Assembly: GCA_007748055.1 (NCBI GenBank)
Contig: CP036279.1
Location: 3,720,001-3,784,000 of the forward strand
Origin: Kolteria novifilia
GTDB taxonomy: Bacteria > Planctomycetota > Planctomycetia > Kolteriales > Kolteriaceae
Direction of reading: 5' to 3'
DNA length: 64,000 nt
Every line of letters starts with the position of its first letter. The first letter of the stretch is position 1. Below, piece after piece: positions 35,821-45,081 of the stretch. The notes beneath the pieces were generated by a model. That model did not search any database and was not told the DNA's origin. It saw only the letters and a list, made by a program, of their open reading frames with translations. A program made the translations under genes and the position numbers.

Positions 35821-36003
35821 GTGAATAGGTCGTTGACAACCTTGAAGACACTGAGCGCACTATTCATCTCCGGTTCGGTCTTTCTGGCGATGAGTGCCTA
35901 TCTCCGGATCGTTCCGATGGGGCTTGATGTCGGGTCGATCCTCGCGACGATGTTCATCATTCTCGGCGTTGTTGCTTGGATCGGACGAACTCCAGTTCGT
36001 TGA
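35821..36003 (+). CDS. Small two-helix membrane protein, function unknown
   Basis: 60 residues, GTG 35821 preceded by GAGGAAAC. Two hydrophobic helices (about 10-28 and 38-54) with short polar ends: MNRSLTTLKTLSALFISG, then 'SVFLAMSAYLRIVPMG', 'GSILATMFIILGVVAWIG'. The family is not recognised. Several other short membrane proteins nearby make a membrane/stress role plausible. The 35452-35820 stretch ahead of it shows no gene. Confidence 0.6.
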   Translation: MNRSLTTLKTLSALFISGSVFLAMSAYLRIVPMGLDVGSILATMFIILGVVAWIGRTPVR

Positions 36004-36116
36004 GCACGACCACGTGCGCTCGCCAACGGGGAACGTTCCCTCCACGATCATCCGTTCGGCTGAGCGGGAGCTTCGGAGGGGGCACGCTGCGAACACCTTT
36101 GATTCGACCAATGCAC

Positions 36117-36163
36117 GCACGATCTGAGGGCCGAGGTTTCATGCAACGAACCTGCCAATCAGG
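36117..36163. repeat. 47-bp repeat, copy 1
   Basis: GCACGATCTGAGGGCCGAGG to TGCCAATCAGG, about 79% identical by eye to 49434-49480. It overlaps the stop codon of the DUF4112 gene. Confidence 0.6.
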
Positions 36164-36581
36164 AGTCAGCGGCATCACGACGCTCTCCTAGGTGTTCCCG
36201 GACGATATCGAGATTCTTGCGGTTGGCTTTGTAGGCGATGTCAAACCAGTCCCCGACGATCGGTATGGCACCGATGACCGAGTCAACGGCGACATTCCAG
36301 ACCATTCGAAAGAGCTTCCGTTTGGGAACACCCAACTGTCTCGCTTCGAACACGATGTAACTCGCCAGTCCAGCCGACAGAATGTCGCCGACACCTGGCA
36401 GAAGACCGATCAGGGCGTCGAAGCCGACACGGAAGTTCGTCCCGGGTACATGCACGGCAGAGTCGAGAAACCGAGCAAGCCGGTTGATTCGCTCGAAGCG
36501 GCGGCTCGATGAACCGAGCCACGACCATCGTCGTTTCTGGCGTGTATCCATCTCGGCGATCGCGATGCTAGTGTCTGACAT
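36159..36581 (-). CDS. DUF4112 domain protein
   Basis: 140 residues from ATG 36581, GGAG eight bases upstream (a longer start at 36614 is possible). 'RLARFLDSAVHVPGTNFRVG' followed by 'FDALIGLLPGVGDILSAGLA' and 'VDSVIGAIPIVGDWFDIAYK', ending with 'ANRKNLDIVREHL', are the conserved blocks of DUF4112 (PF13430), a small membrane-associated family with two glycine/proline-rich hairpins. Function unknown. It is 93 bp from the GlsB-type gene on the same strand and belongs to the stress-type group by association. Confidence 0.9.
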   Translation of the reverse strand: MSDTSIAIAEMDTRQKRRWSWLGSSSRRFERINRLARFLDSAVHVPGTNFRVGFDALIGLLPGVGDILSAGLASYIVFEARQLGVPKRKLFRMVWNVAVDSVIGAIPIVGDWFDIAYKANRKNLDIVREHLGERRDAADS

Positions 36582-36674
36582 CTCGCACTCTCCTTGATCC
36601 ACTTGGTTCGGCATCCCACCCTCAACGCGGCGCGGTGAATAGACCTTCTCCGTCCCTGAGTCGGAGCTCCCAGG

Positions 36675-36941
36675 TCAACGCGAGCGGCCCACGGCAACGA
36701 GCAGCAACACCGCTCCGAGAATGGAGAGAATCCATCCGCCCCACGCGATACCCGAACCGGGCCCGTCCAAGACCAAAGCGGCCACGCTTCCGCCCACGAG
36801 GGATCCTGCGATCCCCAACAGACTCGTCGTGATGCAACCCAAATTTTGTCGCCCCGGCACCAACAGTCGCGCCAACGCCCCGCAGATGAGTCCAAAGAGC
36901 GCCCATCCGATGATCTGTACAATCACTCTTCCCAGCTCCAT
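36675..36941 (-). CDS. GlsB/YeaQ/YmgE (transglycosylase-associated) family membrane protein
   Basis: 88 residues from ATG 36941. 'VQIIGWALFGLICGALARLL' and 'VPGRQNLGCITTSLLGIAGS' then 'LVGGSVAALVL' are the family's typical lines: G-L-I-x-G-x-L-A-x-x-x-x-P-G and ExxGxxGS region; 'WGGWILSILGAVLLLVAVGR' is the third helix. Three membrane helices. Members are general stress proteins of unknown mechanism (PF04226), frequently near DUF1328 and DUF4112 proteins. Confidence 0.92.
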   Translation of the reverse strand: MELGRVIVQIIGWALFGLICGALARLLVPGRQNLGCITTSLLGIAGSLVGGSVAALVLDGPGSGIAWGGWILSILGAVLLLVAVGRSR

Positions 36942-37462
36942 TCCCAGGCCAAGCAAGCGGTCAGGCTGTACGCCACGACATCCGATCACATCGCGTCGAC
37001 TTGGCTCACCACAATGTCTCTCTTTGACTACATCAGCAACCGCCATGCCATCCCCGAATCGCGAAGAAACACGCTGATTCACGCTCCCCATGCCTTGGCA
37101 AGGTCGCATTCTGGTCCCAATGGAGCCAAGGTGGTTGCGAGCCAATCGACATGGTCGAACGAGCGGCGCGCTTCTCGCGGAGTACGTTGCCGAGGTCGTC
37201 GCTCTCCCTCTCGAGCGGGCGATCAGCGGCGAAACGACGACTCGTTCAAATCGAGCGAAAGTGTTCCGATCCATCGTGGCACGGTCGTTGCATCAGCCTG
37301 CCACTCGGCAGATCGGTCGTGCGACCTCGGGAGTTCTCGGTGACCGCCGTTCGATCTTCGACACGCTTCGACGCGCTTCGAATCGCGATGGGTAATGCGA
37401 GGCGTGTGACAGTGGTGACGGCGTTGCCGTTGCCGAACGGTTTGCCCTGGAGGGAAAGACGG
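36942..37462. other. Intergenic stretch, no gene seen
   Basis: Separates the GlsB-type gene (minus) and the PAS/histidine kinase gene (plus). Short frames on both strands show no family features; the upstream promoters of both sides must lie here. Confidence 0.45.
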
Positions 37463-38611
37463 ATGTCGGTAACACTGCAAAGCAGCACGTCTGGGAAGAG
37501 CATCGATCCGTATTTTGGAACACTTGCCAAACTCACAAGCGTCGGCGTACTACTCATTGACAGGGAGAAAACCGTGCAGTTCATCAGCGAGAACGCGCGG
37601 AAGTTACTTCGCTGTCACTCCGGTGACGACATTCTCTCGTGTGTCCAGCCCGTGCGTTCCACGATCGACGAATTGACCGAAGACATTGGATGCTGCGACG
37701 ACCACGCGAAGGACATGACGCCTCCCAAGGAACAGAACGTCCGCCTCGTCCGGGAAGATGGAGTGCATGACATTCACGTCGAGGTTCACACCATCGACAT
37801 GGAGGGTTGCGAGGGGGGGCTCGTCTTGCTGCGCGATGCCCGGGTCGAGGAACTCTCCGGTCGGGACTTACGTCTGGCGACGCAGTTCCGAAACGTTGGT
37901 CGCCTCTATCAAGCCATCATTCACAACCTGCGGACTCCGGTCTCTTCGATCTTCCTCTATGCGAGGTTGCTCGAGGACTTGGCGAACCAATCGACAAAGT
38001 TCTCGGAGGATGAGGCCAGACGACATCACGAGTACCTCGATGTCATCAAAGACGCGGTTCGTATGCTTGACCAATCCCTCTCCCTGCTCCTGGACGAGTT
38101 GGTCGTTCCGAATCGCACCGATTCGATTGTCGACCTCCGACAAGTCGCGCACTCAGTGTCGCGACTTCTCGCCCCTCAAGCTCAGCGGCAACGCGTCGCG
38201 ATCACGACCTCCATCCCGGGGGAACAGCTCCTCTGCTCCGGTTCGGAGACGAGAATCAAACAAGCAATTCTCAACGTCGCCTCCAACGCTCTCGAAGCCC
38301 TTGCCGGGGGAGGAACAATCGAAGTCGAACTCGTGTCGTGCGAATCCTTCGCGGACATCCACGTGCGCGACAGCGGCACGCGAATCCCCGCCAACATCCG
38401 ATCGCGCATCTTCGACAAGTACTTCACGACGAAAAAGAGCGGAACGGGCATCGGCCTCTTCGTCTCGCGGCAGTCGATGATCGAGTTGGGTGGTACGATC
38501 GAGTTGGTCTCGACGGGTGCGTCAGGCACGGACTTCCGCATTCGCATCCCCCTCGTCAAAGAGACGACTCCCCAAGAGACGAGAACCGGCGAACTGGAAA
38601 CGGCGCGTTAG
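37463..38611 (+). CDS. Soluble PAS-domain histidine kinase
   Basis: 382 residues from ATG 37463, with GGAGGGAAAG upstream; a longer frame at 37151 is not supported. Residues 18-130 form a PAS-like domain ('LTSVGVLLIDREKTVQFISE' ...'VRLVREDGVHDIHVEVHTI'). The kinase core has an atypical phosphoacceptor segment IHNLRTPVSSI (His about 154), N box 'AILNVASNALEALAGGG', and G boxes 'DSGTRIPANIR' and 'KKSGTGIGLFVSRQS'. No transmembrane helices, so it senses a cytosolic signal. The neighbouring NarL-type regulator (34783) is a possible partner. Its last 56 bp overlap the convergent PP2C remnant. Confidence 0.88.
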   Translation: MSVTLQSSTSGKSIDPYFGTLAKLTSVGVLLIDREKTVQFISENARKLLRCHSGDDILSCVQPVRSTIDELTEDIGCCDDHAKDMTPPKEQNVRLVREDGVHDIHVEVHTIDMEGCEGGLVLLRDARVEELSGRDLRLATQFRNVGRLYQAIIHNLRTPVSSIFLYARLLEDLANQSTKFSEDEARRHHEYLDVIKDAVRMLDQSLSLLLDELVVPNRTDSIVDLRQVAHSVSRLLAPQAQRQRVAITTSIPGEQLLCSGSETRIKQAILNVASNALEALAGGGTIEVELVSCESFADIHVRDSGTRIPANIRSRIFDKYFTTKKSGTGIGLFVSRQSMIELGGTIELVSTGASGTDFRIRIPLVKETTPQETRTGELETAR

Positions 38612-39260
38612 CGGTCGCGGCGAAATTGTCTCGCGCTTTCAGGGATGCCTTAGATGTCGCCGAGTCTTCCCGGCTCATCCGCACAACATCCGGCTCGCTG
38701 CCACTGGACGCTCCCAGGATGGCCTCGATGATCGCATGCCCCGCCGCTTGCTCGGAAAGCGACGGCGTATTTGTCCTGCGGACGACAACGGCGGTCCCAT
38801 CGGCCGTCGTTCCACGCGCTGACGCCAATGCGACAAACTCGCGACAGGCCGACTCAGCAGGCTGGTCCTTGCGCAGAATTGTCGCGATCTGCTCATCCCC
38901 TACGGTTGAGACCAAACCATCCGTGCACAAGAGAATCGAGTCTCCCTCGTCGCAATCTCGGGCATCGGTTTCGATGGAAGGATCCAGGGGAGCTCCCAGC
39001 AACGACCACACCGGTTTCTCGCTAGCCGTCGATCCACGAACGGAGTTCAATTCCTCTCCTTCCGGCTGGCTTCCTTCGACTGACTGATCCTCCGTGAGGA
39101 GTTGAAGCTCCGAGCCCCGAAAACGGTAGCAGCGACGATGAGCAACTTGCCAAGAATGTCATGGGCCGTGTCACTGGCGTTCGCGAACGACGCTTGTTCC
39201 GGGTCGAGGCTCTTTTTCACGCTCGCGATCATGAATTGGTGGTGGGTGAGGAGAGTGAGC
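38556..39260 (-). pseudogene. Decayed PP2C-type Ser/Thr phosphatase remnant
   Basis: The 164-residue frame at 38556-39050 reads as the C-terminal half of a PP2C phosphatase: 'SIETDARDCDEGDSILLCTDGLV' is the GD...LCTDGL block and 'RGTTADGTAVVVR' the final D-x-x-T motif. Reading upstream on the same strand in the same frame, 'RRCYRFRG' and 'LLTEDQSVEG' match the 'SR-YR-R...LTEDHS' stretch before it. Further up, but in another frame, 'THHQFMIASVKKSLDPEQAS' resembles the N-terminal '(N)EDQFLIA' line of PP2C. So N-terminal and C-terminal parts are in different frames, the 'VGDS' motif and about 100 residues around GMGTT are missing. Frameshift plus deletion indicates a dead gene; a sequencing error alone would not explain the missing middle. 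Confidence 0.6.
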
Positions 39261-39316
39261 CCCTGCCGGTCGTCCCGTCGACGCCAACGCGGCTAGTGGC
39301 GTGGGCAGGATCGAAG

Positions 39317-40120
39317 CTACTCAATACCCTGCTCTTGCGGAGACGCTTCATGCATCAGCGACTCTTCCGCTTCCTTCTCGCGCTGCTTGTCGACGGCTTT
39401 GTGATGATCCCAGTTCCCCGCACTCCCTTGGCGCCGACGATCGAGGTTCTCCAAGATCTCCTTCGGACCATAGAGAATGAGGACGTCACCCGGAACAAGC
39501 TCCGTCCTCCCCAAAGGCGCGCCGACGTACTCATCGGACGAACGCTGAATGCCGAGAACAACGACTCCCTCGTCGGGAAGCTTTAGTTCCTTGAGTCGAC
39601 GTCGGGCGAGCCAGTCGCCCTCCTCGACGGAGAACTCCACGACCGCGTAGCCTCGCGAGAGGTGCAGCAAGCTGGAGTAATCGCGAACCTCCAAATCGGT
39701 CCACCGCTTGAGAGCCCACTCGATGGTTTCCGTCGTCCTCCGGTCAATCCACGGACTCCGAGCGATGAGCCACAGGATCGTGACGCCGACGACCATCGCC
39801 AGGATGCGGAACGTCAGCGTGCCGGTCACTCCCTCGCCGGTTTCGACGAACGAGAGCATCAGCGAGGAAACTGCGGTGACGATTCCCGCGTTTCCGAGCA
39901 ACATGAGCAGCATGATGATCCGCCGTCGAACGGGGTGCTTGGCCACCTTTTCGGATTCAGAAGTCGTGAATCCCGCCCCGGTGAACGCGGAACGAGCTTG
40001 AAACCGTGCCAGTTGCTGCGACAGCCCAGTGAGCACCAATGCGTGAGTTGCGACGCGAACGACAATCAGCGAAACGACAATGGTCAGCAGCAAGGAAACG
40101 ATCGGAAGTAGCGACGACAT
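39317..40120 (-). CDS. Membrane protein with TrkA-C (RCK_C) domain
   Basis: 267 residues. Three hydrophobic helices (about 5-30, 70-92, 100-125) precede a soluble C-terminal part. Between helix 1 and 2 there is 'ARSAFTGAGFTTSESEKVAK', strikingly like the selectivity-loop wording of Trk/Ktr/HKT potassium channels (SAF...GAGFTT). The C-terminal domain 'AVVEFSVEEGDWLARRRLKE', 'GVVVLGIQRSSDEYVGAPLG', 'ELVPGDVLILYGPKEILENL' is a TrkA-C domain (PF02080), which binds c-di-AMP or other ligands in potassium channels. It might be a minimal potassium channel or a transport regulator. It is divergent from the helicase gene, 367 bp apart. Channel function is inference. Confidence 0.8.
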   Translation of the reverse strand: MSSLLPIVSLLLTIVVSLIVVRVATHALVLTGLSQQLARFQARSAFTGAGFTTSESEKVAKHPVRRRIIMLLMLLGNAGIVTAVSSLMLSFVETGEGVTGTLTFRILAMVVGVTILWLIARSPWIDRRTTETIEWALKRWTDLEVRDYSSLLHLSRGYAVVEFSVEEGDWLARRRLKELKLPDEGVVVLGIQRSSDEYVGAPLGRTELVPGDVLILYGPKEILENLDRRRQGSAGNWDHHKAVDKQREKEAEESLMHEASPQEQGIE

Positions 40121-40486
40121 GAAGACGTCCTCAAGGGTTTGATGGTCGAGATGACCGAGGCATCGCCGCGTTTGGAAACGCGGAGGGTTCGTCGGCCGGG
40201 TATTGCAAGCTCAATTCACCTAGAAACACTCCTGAAAGCACTTCTCATGCCAATGATGCGTTGGAGATCGCAATCCATTCCCTCCCACAGGGTTGTTCCA
40301 GGCCGGAATAGGTCGCCGTGTCAGCAACGGGTTGGCTCCTCTTCCGTCATGGTGGCCTTCCCTCAACCAGGTGACTTTCCTTGTTTCGCCCATCGGGACC
40401 GAGAGTCGTCACACGATCGACGCAGTGACCGCGTCGACTTGATACACTGTTTTCTCGACAACTTCCCGAGATCGACCGGTGAACCG

Positions 40487-43400
40487 ATGTCTCAGCATCG
40501 ACGCGTGCTCGACCACTTCCACGAACGACTCCTCGGAGCCATCACGCGTAGTACGCTTCTGAAGGCGACCGCGACGCGCAGCGGTCGCATCGTCGATTGC
40601 TTTCGGTTCGACTCTGTCGCCGAAGGGATGGGCCAACAACTCCTCCGCGCAATCGTCGACGACAAGGGCACCTTCGGCATCGACCTGCAGTTGCGCCTCC
40701 GGAGCGATGCGATCGTCTCGGCCGAGGGAGAAGAATCATTCTCGCCATCTCCCGATGCCGAGCGAGTCAGGGAGCATCGCCGGCTTCACGACCAGCTCGA
40801 CCGCCGCCTCAAGCGCTACGCCGACCTCCTTCGCCGAGAGACGGGAGTTCATTCACTTTGGATTGGCTATCCCCTGCTCTACGTCGTGGCTCCGGACGAC
40901 GATCGCCTCTGGTCGTTGGCCCCCGTCTTCCTCTGGCCCCTTGAGGTTCGTCTCGATCGTTCCCGCGAGGGTCGTGTTCTCTTCAAGAGGGATGCGAGCG
41001 CGGGACCGCCCAAATTCAACCGCGCCATGGCTGGCTGGATCCGACGCCAGCTCGGAGTTTCCCTTTCCGGCCCCACGGAGGATGAACTCGACGACCTGCG
41101 ATGGCGGGATCTGTCGAAGCACCTCGACCAACTCGCTCTCCATTTTCGCGATCCCCCGTCGATGGACCTCGAGTCGCCGCTCGAACCTCTCCCCAAAGCG
41201 AAGCTACTTAATCCACAGCACAGCCCCCGGCTGCTCAACACGGCGGTCGTCGGCGTCTTTCGTGGTCAGCACGAGGCGACTCTCGCCGAGATCGAGGAGA
41301 TCCGCGACCTTCCTTCGATCGACGGAGTCGCGTCCGGCTTTACCAGCGGCACGGCCCTCCCCCCGGCCGAGGAGGCGATCCGCCCCCACGAGTCCGATCG
41401 CTTTCAGGTCTATGACGCCGACTTCTCCCAAGAGCGAGTCATCTGGCAATCGCGACAGGAGCCGGGGCTCGTGGTGCATGGCCCGCCTGGAACGGGAAAG
41501 TCGCAAACGATCGTCAATGTCATCGCCGATGCCCTGGCCCACGGTCGGACGGTGCTCATGGTCTGTCAGAAACACGCGGCCACGCGCGTCGTCTTCGAAA
41601 AGCTCAAGCAAGTTGGTCTCGATGGCCTCTGCTTGGAAGTCGCCGACACGGAGAAGAGTCGACTCCCGGTCTTTCGCGCGATTCGCGACCAGGTCGAAAC
41701 GCTTGGCGCCTCTTCGCCCAACGGATCCCCAACGACTCGGGAGCGTCTCTCCGAACAGATCCATCAGCTCGAGGAGGAACTCGACACCTACGCCCGCGTC
41801 CTCCACGAAGCCGATGAGGCGATCGGCCTCTCCTACCGGGAATTGAAAGCGCTTGAGGGAGCCACCTTCAGGCAGTTTCCCACGGTCCGACCATTCGCAA
41901 CTCTCCAACGCTTTCTAACAACCACCTCGTCGAAGCAGCTCGACGTCTGGAAACCTCGCATCGAGGAGGCGGGAAGACTCTTCGCTCAAGCCAGGCCCCT
42001 CACCAACCCATGGCGACAGCGAGCAAGCGACTTCCAGATGATCGCGTCGGTACGGGACGATGTTTCGAACGCCGTCGCCGAACTCCGCCGACGCGACAAA
42101 ACGCACCTCGAACACATCGCGAACGCCGGCGCGGGGGTCGCCATCAGCGGCTCTCCCGAGCAATTCGCAGAGCTCGCCACTCGCGTGGAGCAGAAGCTGC
42201 GAACCCTCGCCGCCCACGATGACTCGGCGATGAATTCGGACGTGCTTCGCTGTTGGTTGCGGGAGAGACGCGACCATCCGAGCGAGCCCAGGGAGTCGCA
42301 ACGGGACGCGTGCGAGGATGCGTGCCAATTGGCCGACGAGGTCGTGCAGTCTCCCATCGACCCTGGTCTCGATCAGCACTGCGGCGAGCTGAACGAGCGG
42401 CAACTCAAGCAACTCGACCGCAACGCCAAGACCGCACTCGACCACGAGGGACGTTGGTGGCGTTGGATGAGCTTCTCGTTCCGCCACGCCCGTCACGCGA
42501 TTCGGCAACTCGAACCCGATGCCGACGATGTCGCGGTGTGGGAGCTCTCACGTGAAATCCGAAAGTACGTGCACGCGCGCAGGCTTCGCATCGACCTTGC
42601 CGCCAGAAACAGGCAACTCGTTCCGGGGTTCGCGCCCGCGGAGGACGAGTTGGCCCAGATCGCGTTTCCTCCCATCGCTCTCGAAGAGCTGACAACAAGC
42701 GAGTTCCTCACACGCCATGAGTCGGACCATCCTTGGCTCGCGGCGCTCATGGTCGACTTGGAGCAACGCGAAGACCGCGACTGGATCGAGGCAACGCGGG
42801 AGACTTTGCGGCAATCACTCGATCGACTCCCATTGCTCAAGTCGCTCTTTGAGGGATTTTCCGCACTAGACCCGTTCTTCGAACAAGCCGCGTTTGAGGT
42901 CCCCCACCACCAGGCCCGTGAAGGGAACTCGATCCATCCTTGGCTAGACGAAGTCATCTCCGGGCTGGACCGCATCGACGACCTGTTGGCTTGGTCGCTT
43001 TTCTGGGAGAATCGCGACGATCCGCTCTTGCCGCTCGTCTCATTGCTTCAAGCCTACGAGCAGTCGCGAATCTCAAACGAACAGGTTCCTCAGCCTCCGT
43101 CCGACCTCTCAGAAGCGTCGTACGGCACCTGGTGGGTCGCCTTGGTGATCTACTCCGCGTCACTCGCTTGGCAGCGAATCTCCCAGCGAAAGTCACCGAT
43201 TCTCGTTTCCATGACCCCCGAGGCTCACGCGAGCAAGGTCGAGCAACTCCAGCAACGACTCGCGGAGAAGAGACGACTCGAGGCGGAAGTGATCCTCACG
43301 AACTGGAAGGCTCGACAGTCACCCCACAAGAACGCCGCTTGGAAGCGGATGTTTCAGATGCGGCGTTCCAAGTACGGCGAGGCCAAGCGTCTTCGGGAAG

Positions 43401-44881
43401 CGATCGCCCTCAGCCTGCCGGAGGGACTCCTGGCGATGCGGCCTTGCTGGCTCGTCAATCCGGCGACCGTCTCGGAACTCTTTCCCCTGCGACAGGGGCT
43501 CTTCGATGTCGTGGTCTTCGATGAAGCGTCGCAGTGTCCGTTGGAATTGGCGATCCCGGCGATCTTTCGCGGGCGGACGGTCGTCGTGTCAGGGGATGAG
43601 AAGCAGCTTCCCCCCACCAGCTTCTTCTCCTCGCGGTGGGATGAGGACGATCGCGACGACGAGGACGAACCCGCCAGCGATCAACCCATTGAACGTCAAC
43701 AACAGCTCGAGCATCTTGGTGTCGATCATCTGCTTCACGCGGGAGACCTACTAACGGCCGCGATCGGCACGTTGCCCGAGCGATACCTGCGCGTTCACTA
43801 CCGCAGCCGCCACCCCGCGTTGATCGAGTTCAGCAACCGCGCTTTCTACGGGGACCGGCTAGAGGCCCCACCCGCTCAAGTCAGCTCACTCAACGGGCGA
43901 CAGCCGATTCGCTACCTCGCGGTCGAGGGTGAGTACCGCGGCCGGGTCAATCGACGGGAAGCGGAGTCCGTGGTGGAGACGCTGCGAGAACTATGGATGT
44001 CGCAAGCGTCCCCGCCAACCGTGGGCGTGGTGACCTTCAATCAACCGCAACGGGAACTGATCGAGGACGTACTCGAGGAAGCGTGCGCGAGTGACGACGA
44101 ACTCGATGCTCACTACAAACGAGAGTTGGCACGTGAAGAGGAGGGACAAGATGTCGGATTCTTCATCAAGAACCTCGAAAACGTGCAAGGGGACGAGCGC
44201 GACGTCATGATCTTTAGCACGACCTTCGGCCGCGACACGGAAGGTCGCTTCTACCGTCGCTTCGGACCGGTCGGTGCCGTCGGTGGTGAACGCCGACTGA
44301 ACGTCGCGGTGACACGGGCGAAGCGGCAAGTGATCATCGTCAGCAGCATGCCGATCAATGACGTGGCCAACGCTTTGACCGCCGACGCCTCGGACGAGTC
44401 AGCTCTTACGCCCGCGGCGTACTTGCAGCTCTACTTGGCCTACGCGAAAGCCGTTTCTGAAGACGATCTTGCCGGAATAGCGCACGTCCTCCAGCGGACC
44501 GGAGAGCGTCTTGCCAACGGTGCGTCGACTCACGCCCCCTCCTCGATCGAGAACGACGTCGCTCAGACGCTCGAACACCTTGGGTTCTCGACGCAAGGGC
44601 CGATCGGTTCGCAAGGCTTCCAAATCGACGTGGGAGTTTTGTCGGAGCCCCTCGAACAGGGCTTCACGCTCGGGATCGAGTGTGATGGGCCCCGGTTCGA
44701 CCCCGAACGCTCAGCCCGTCTCCGGGAAGTGTGGCGAGCAGGAGTGCTCCGCAGCCGAGGTTGGAACCTCTATTCACTTTGGAGCACGCAGTGGTGGGGA
44801 CGGCGATCGGACGTCGTCAATCATCTTCAGCGAATGCTCACCGATTTGATGCGGGTTCAGTCCTCGGAGAATGATGAGTGA
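40487..44881 (+). CDS. Large SF1 helicase with C-terminal Vsr-like nuclease (Hhe-like, candidate defence protein)
   Basis: 1464 residues from ATG 40487; the frame runs further upstream but the sequence there is low in conservation. An N-terminal region (1-310) of the DUF4011 kind ends at an SF1 helicase: Walker A GPPGTGKSQT (about 332-340), Walker B VVFDEASQCP (about 1010-1019), 'DEKQLPPTSFF' (motif III), 'RYLRVHYRSRHPALIEFSN' (motif IV) and 'NVQGDERDVMIFSTTFG...LNVAVTRAKRQVIIV' (motifs V/VI). The last 90 residues, 'FQIDVGVLSEP...TLGIECDGPRF', fit the MTES_1575/Vsr-like endonuclease fold (PF18741). The order DUF4011-helicase-Vsr is the architecture of the Hhe type defence protein as I recall it. 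It is a single gene with no partner in tandem. Confidence 0.85.
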   Translation: MSQHRRVLDHFHERLLGAITRSTLLKATATRSGRIVDCFRFDSVAEGMGQQLLRAIVDDKGTFGIDLQLRLRSDAIVSAEGEESFSPSPDAERVREHRRLHDQLDRRLKRYADLLRRETGVHSLWIGYPLLYVVAPDDDRLWSLAPVFLWPLEVRLDRSREGRVLFKRDASAGPPKFNRAMAGWIRRQLGVSLSGPTEDELDDLRWRDLSKHLDQLALHFRDPPSMDLESPLEPLPKAKLLNPQHSPRLLNTAVVGVFRGQHEATLAEIEEIRDLPSIDGVASGFTSGTALPPAEEAIRPHESDRFQVYDADFSQERVIWQSRQEPGLVVHGPPGTGKSQTIVNVIADALAHGRTVLMVCQKHAATRVVFEKLKQVGLDGLCLEVADTEKSRLPVFRAIRDQVETLGASSPNGSPTTRERLSEQIHQLEEELDTYARVLHEADEAIGLSYRELKALEGATFRQFPTVRPFATLQRFLTTTSSKQLDVWKPRIEEAGRLFAQARPLTNPWRQRASDFQMIASVRDDVSNAVAELRRRDKTHLEHIANAGAGVAISGSPEQFAELATRVEQKLRTLAAHDDSAMNSDVLRCWLRERRDHPSEPRESQRDACEDACQLADEVVQSPIDPGLDQHCGELNERQLKQLDRNAKTALDHEGRWWRWMSFSFRHARHAIRQLEPDADDVAVWELSREIRKYVHARRLRIDLAARNRQLVPGFAPAEDELAQIAFPPIALEELTTSEFLTRHESDHPWLAALMVDLEQREDRDWIEATRETLRQSLDRLPLLKSLFEGFSALDPFFEQAAFEVPHHQAREGNSIHPWLDEVISGLDRIDDLLAWSLFWENRDDPLLPLVSLLQAYEQSRISNEQVPQPPSDLSEASYGTWWVALVIYSASLAWQRISQRKSPILVSMTPEAHASKVEQLQQRLAEKRRLEAEVILTNWKARQSPHKNAAWKRMFQMRRSKYGEAKRLREAIALSLPEGLLAMRPCWLVNPATVSELFPLRQGLFDVVVFDEASQCPLELAIPAIFRGRTVVVSGDEKQLPPTSFFSSRWDEDDRDDEDEPASDQPIERQQQLEHLGVDHLLHAGDLLTAAIGTLPERYLRVHYRSRHPALIEFSNRAFYGDRLEAPPAQVSSLNGRQPIRYLAVEGEYRGRVNRREAESVVETLRELWMSQASPPTVGVVTFNQPQRELIEDVLEEACASDDELDAHYKRELAREEEGQDVGFFIKNLENVQGDERDVMIFSTTFGRDTEGRFYRRFGPVGAVGGERRLNVAVTRAKRQVIIVSSMPINDVANALTADASDESALTPAAYLQLYLAYAKAVSEDDLAGIAHVLQRTGERLANGASTHAPSSIENDVAQTLEHLGFSTQGPIGSQGFQIDVGVLSEPLEQGFTLGIECDGPRFDPERSARLREVWRAGVLRSRGWNLYSLWSTQWWGRRSDVVNHLQRMLTDLMRVQSSENDE

Positions 44882-45081
44882 CGAGTATTCGGACCTTACC
44901 CGGCGGGGCCGGGAAACGAGTACAACGCACCCTTGGTTGAGCAGGAACGTTCGAGCGGAGCCCTCACGGCGTCTTGTCGCGAACGGAGGGGCGACCGACG
45001 CCCTCGAAATGTCGGGGATGGCGCCACAGTCCGGTAGGATGCTCGACAACAACCGTTGCCCATGGAGCGAAGAAGTTCCCC

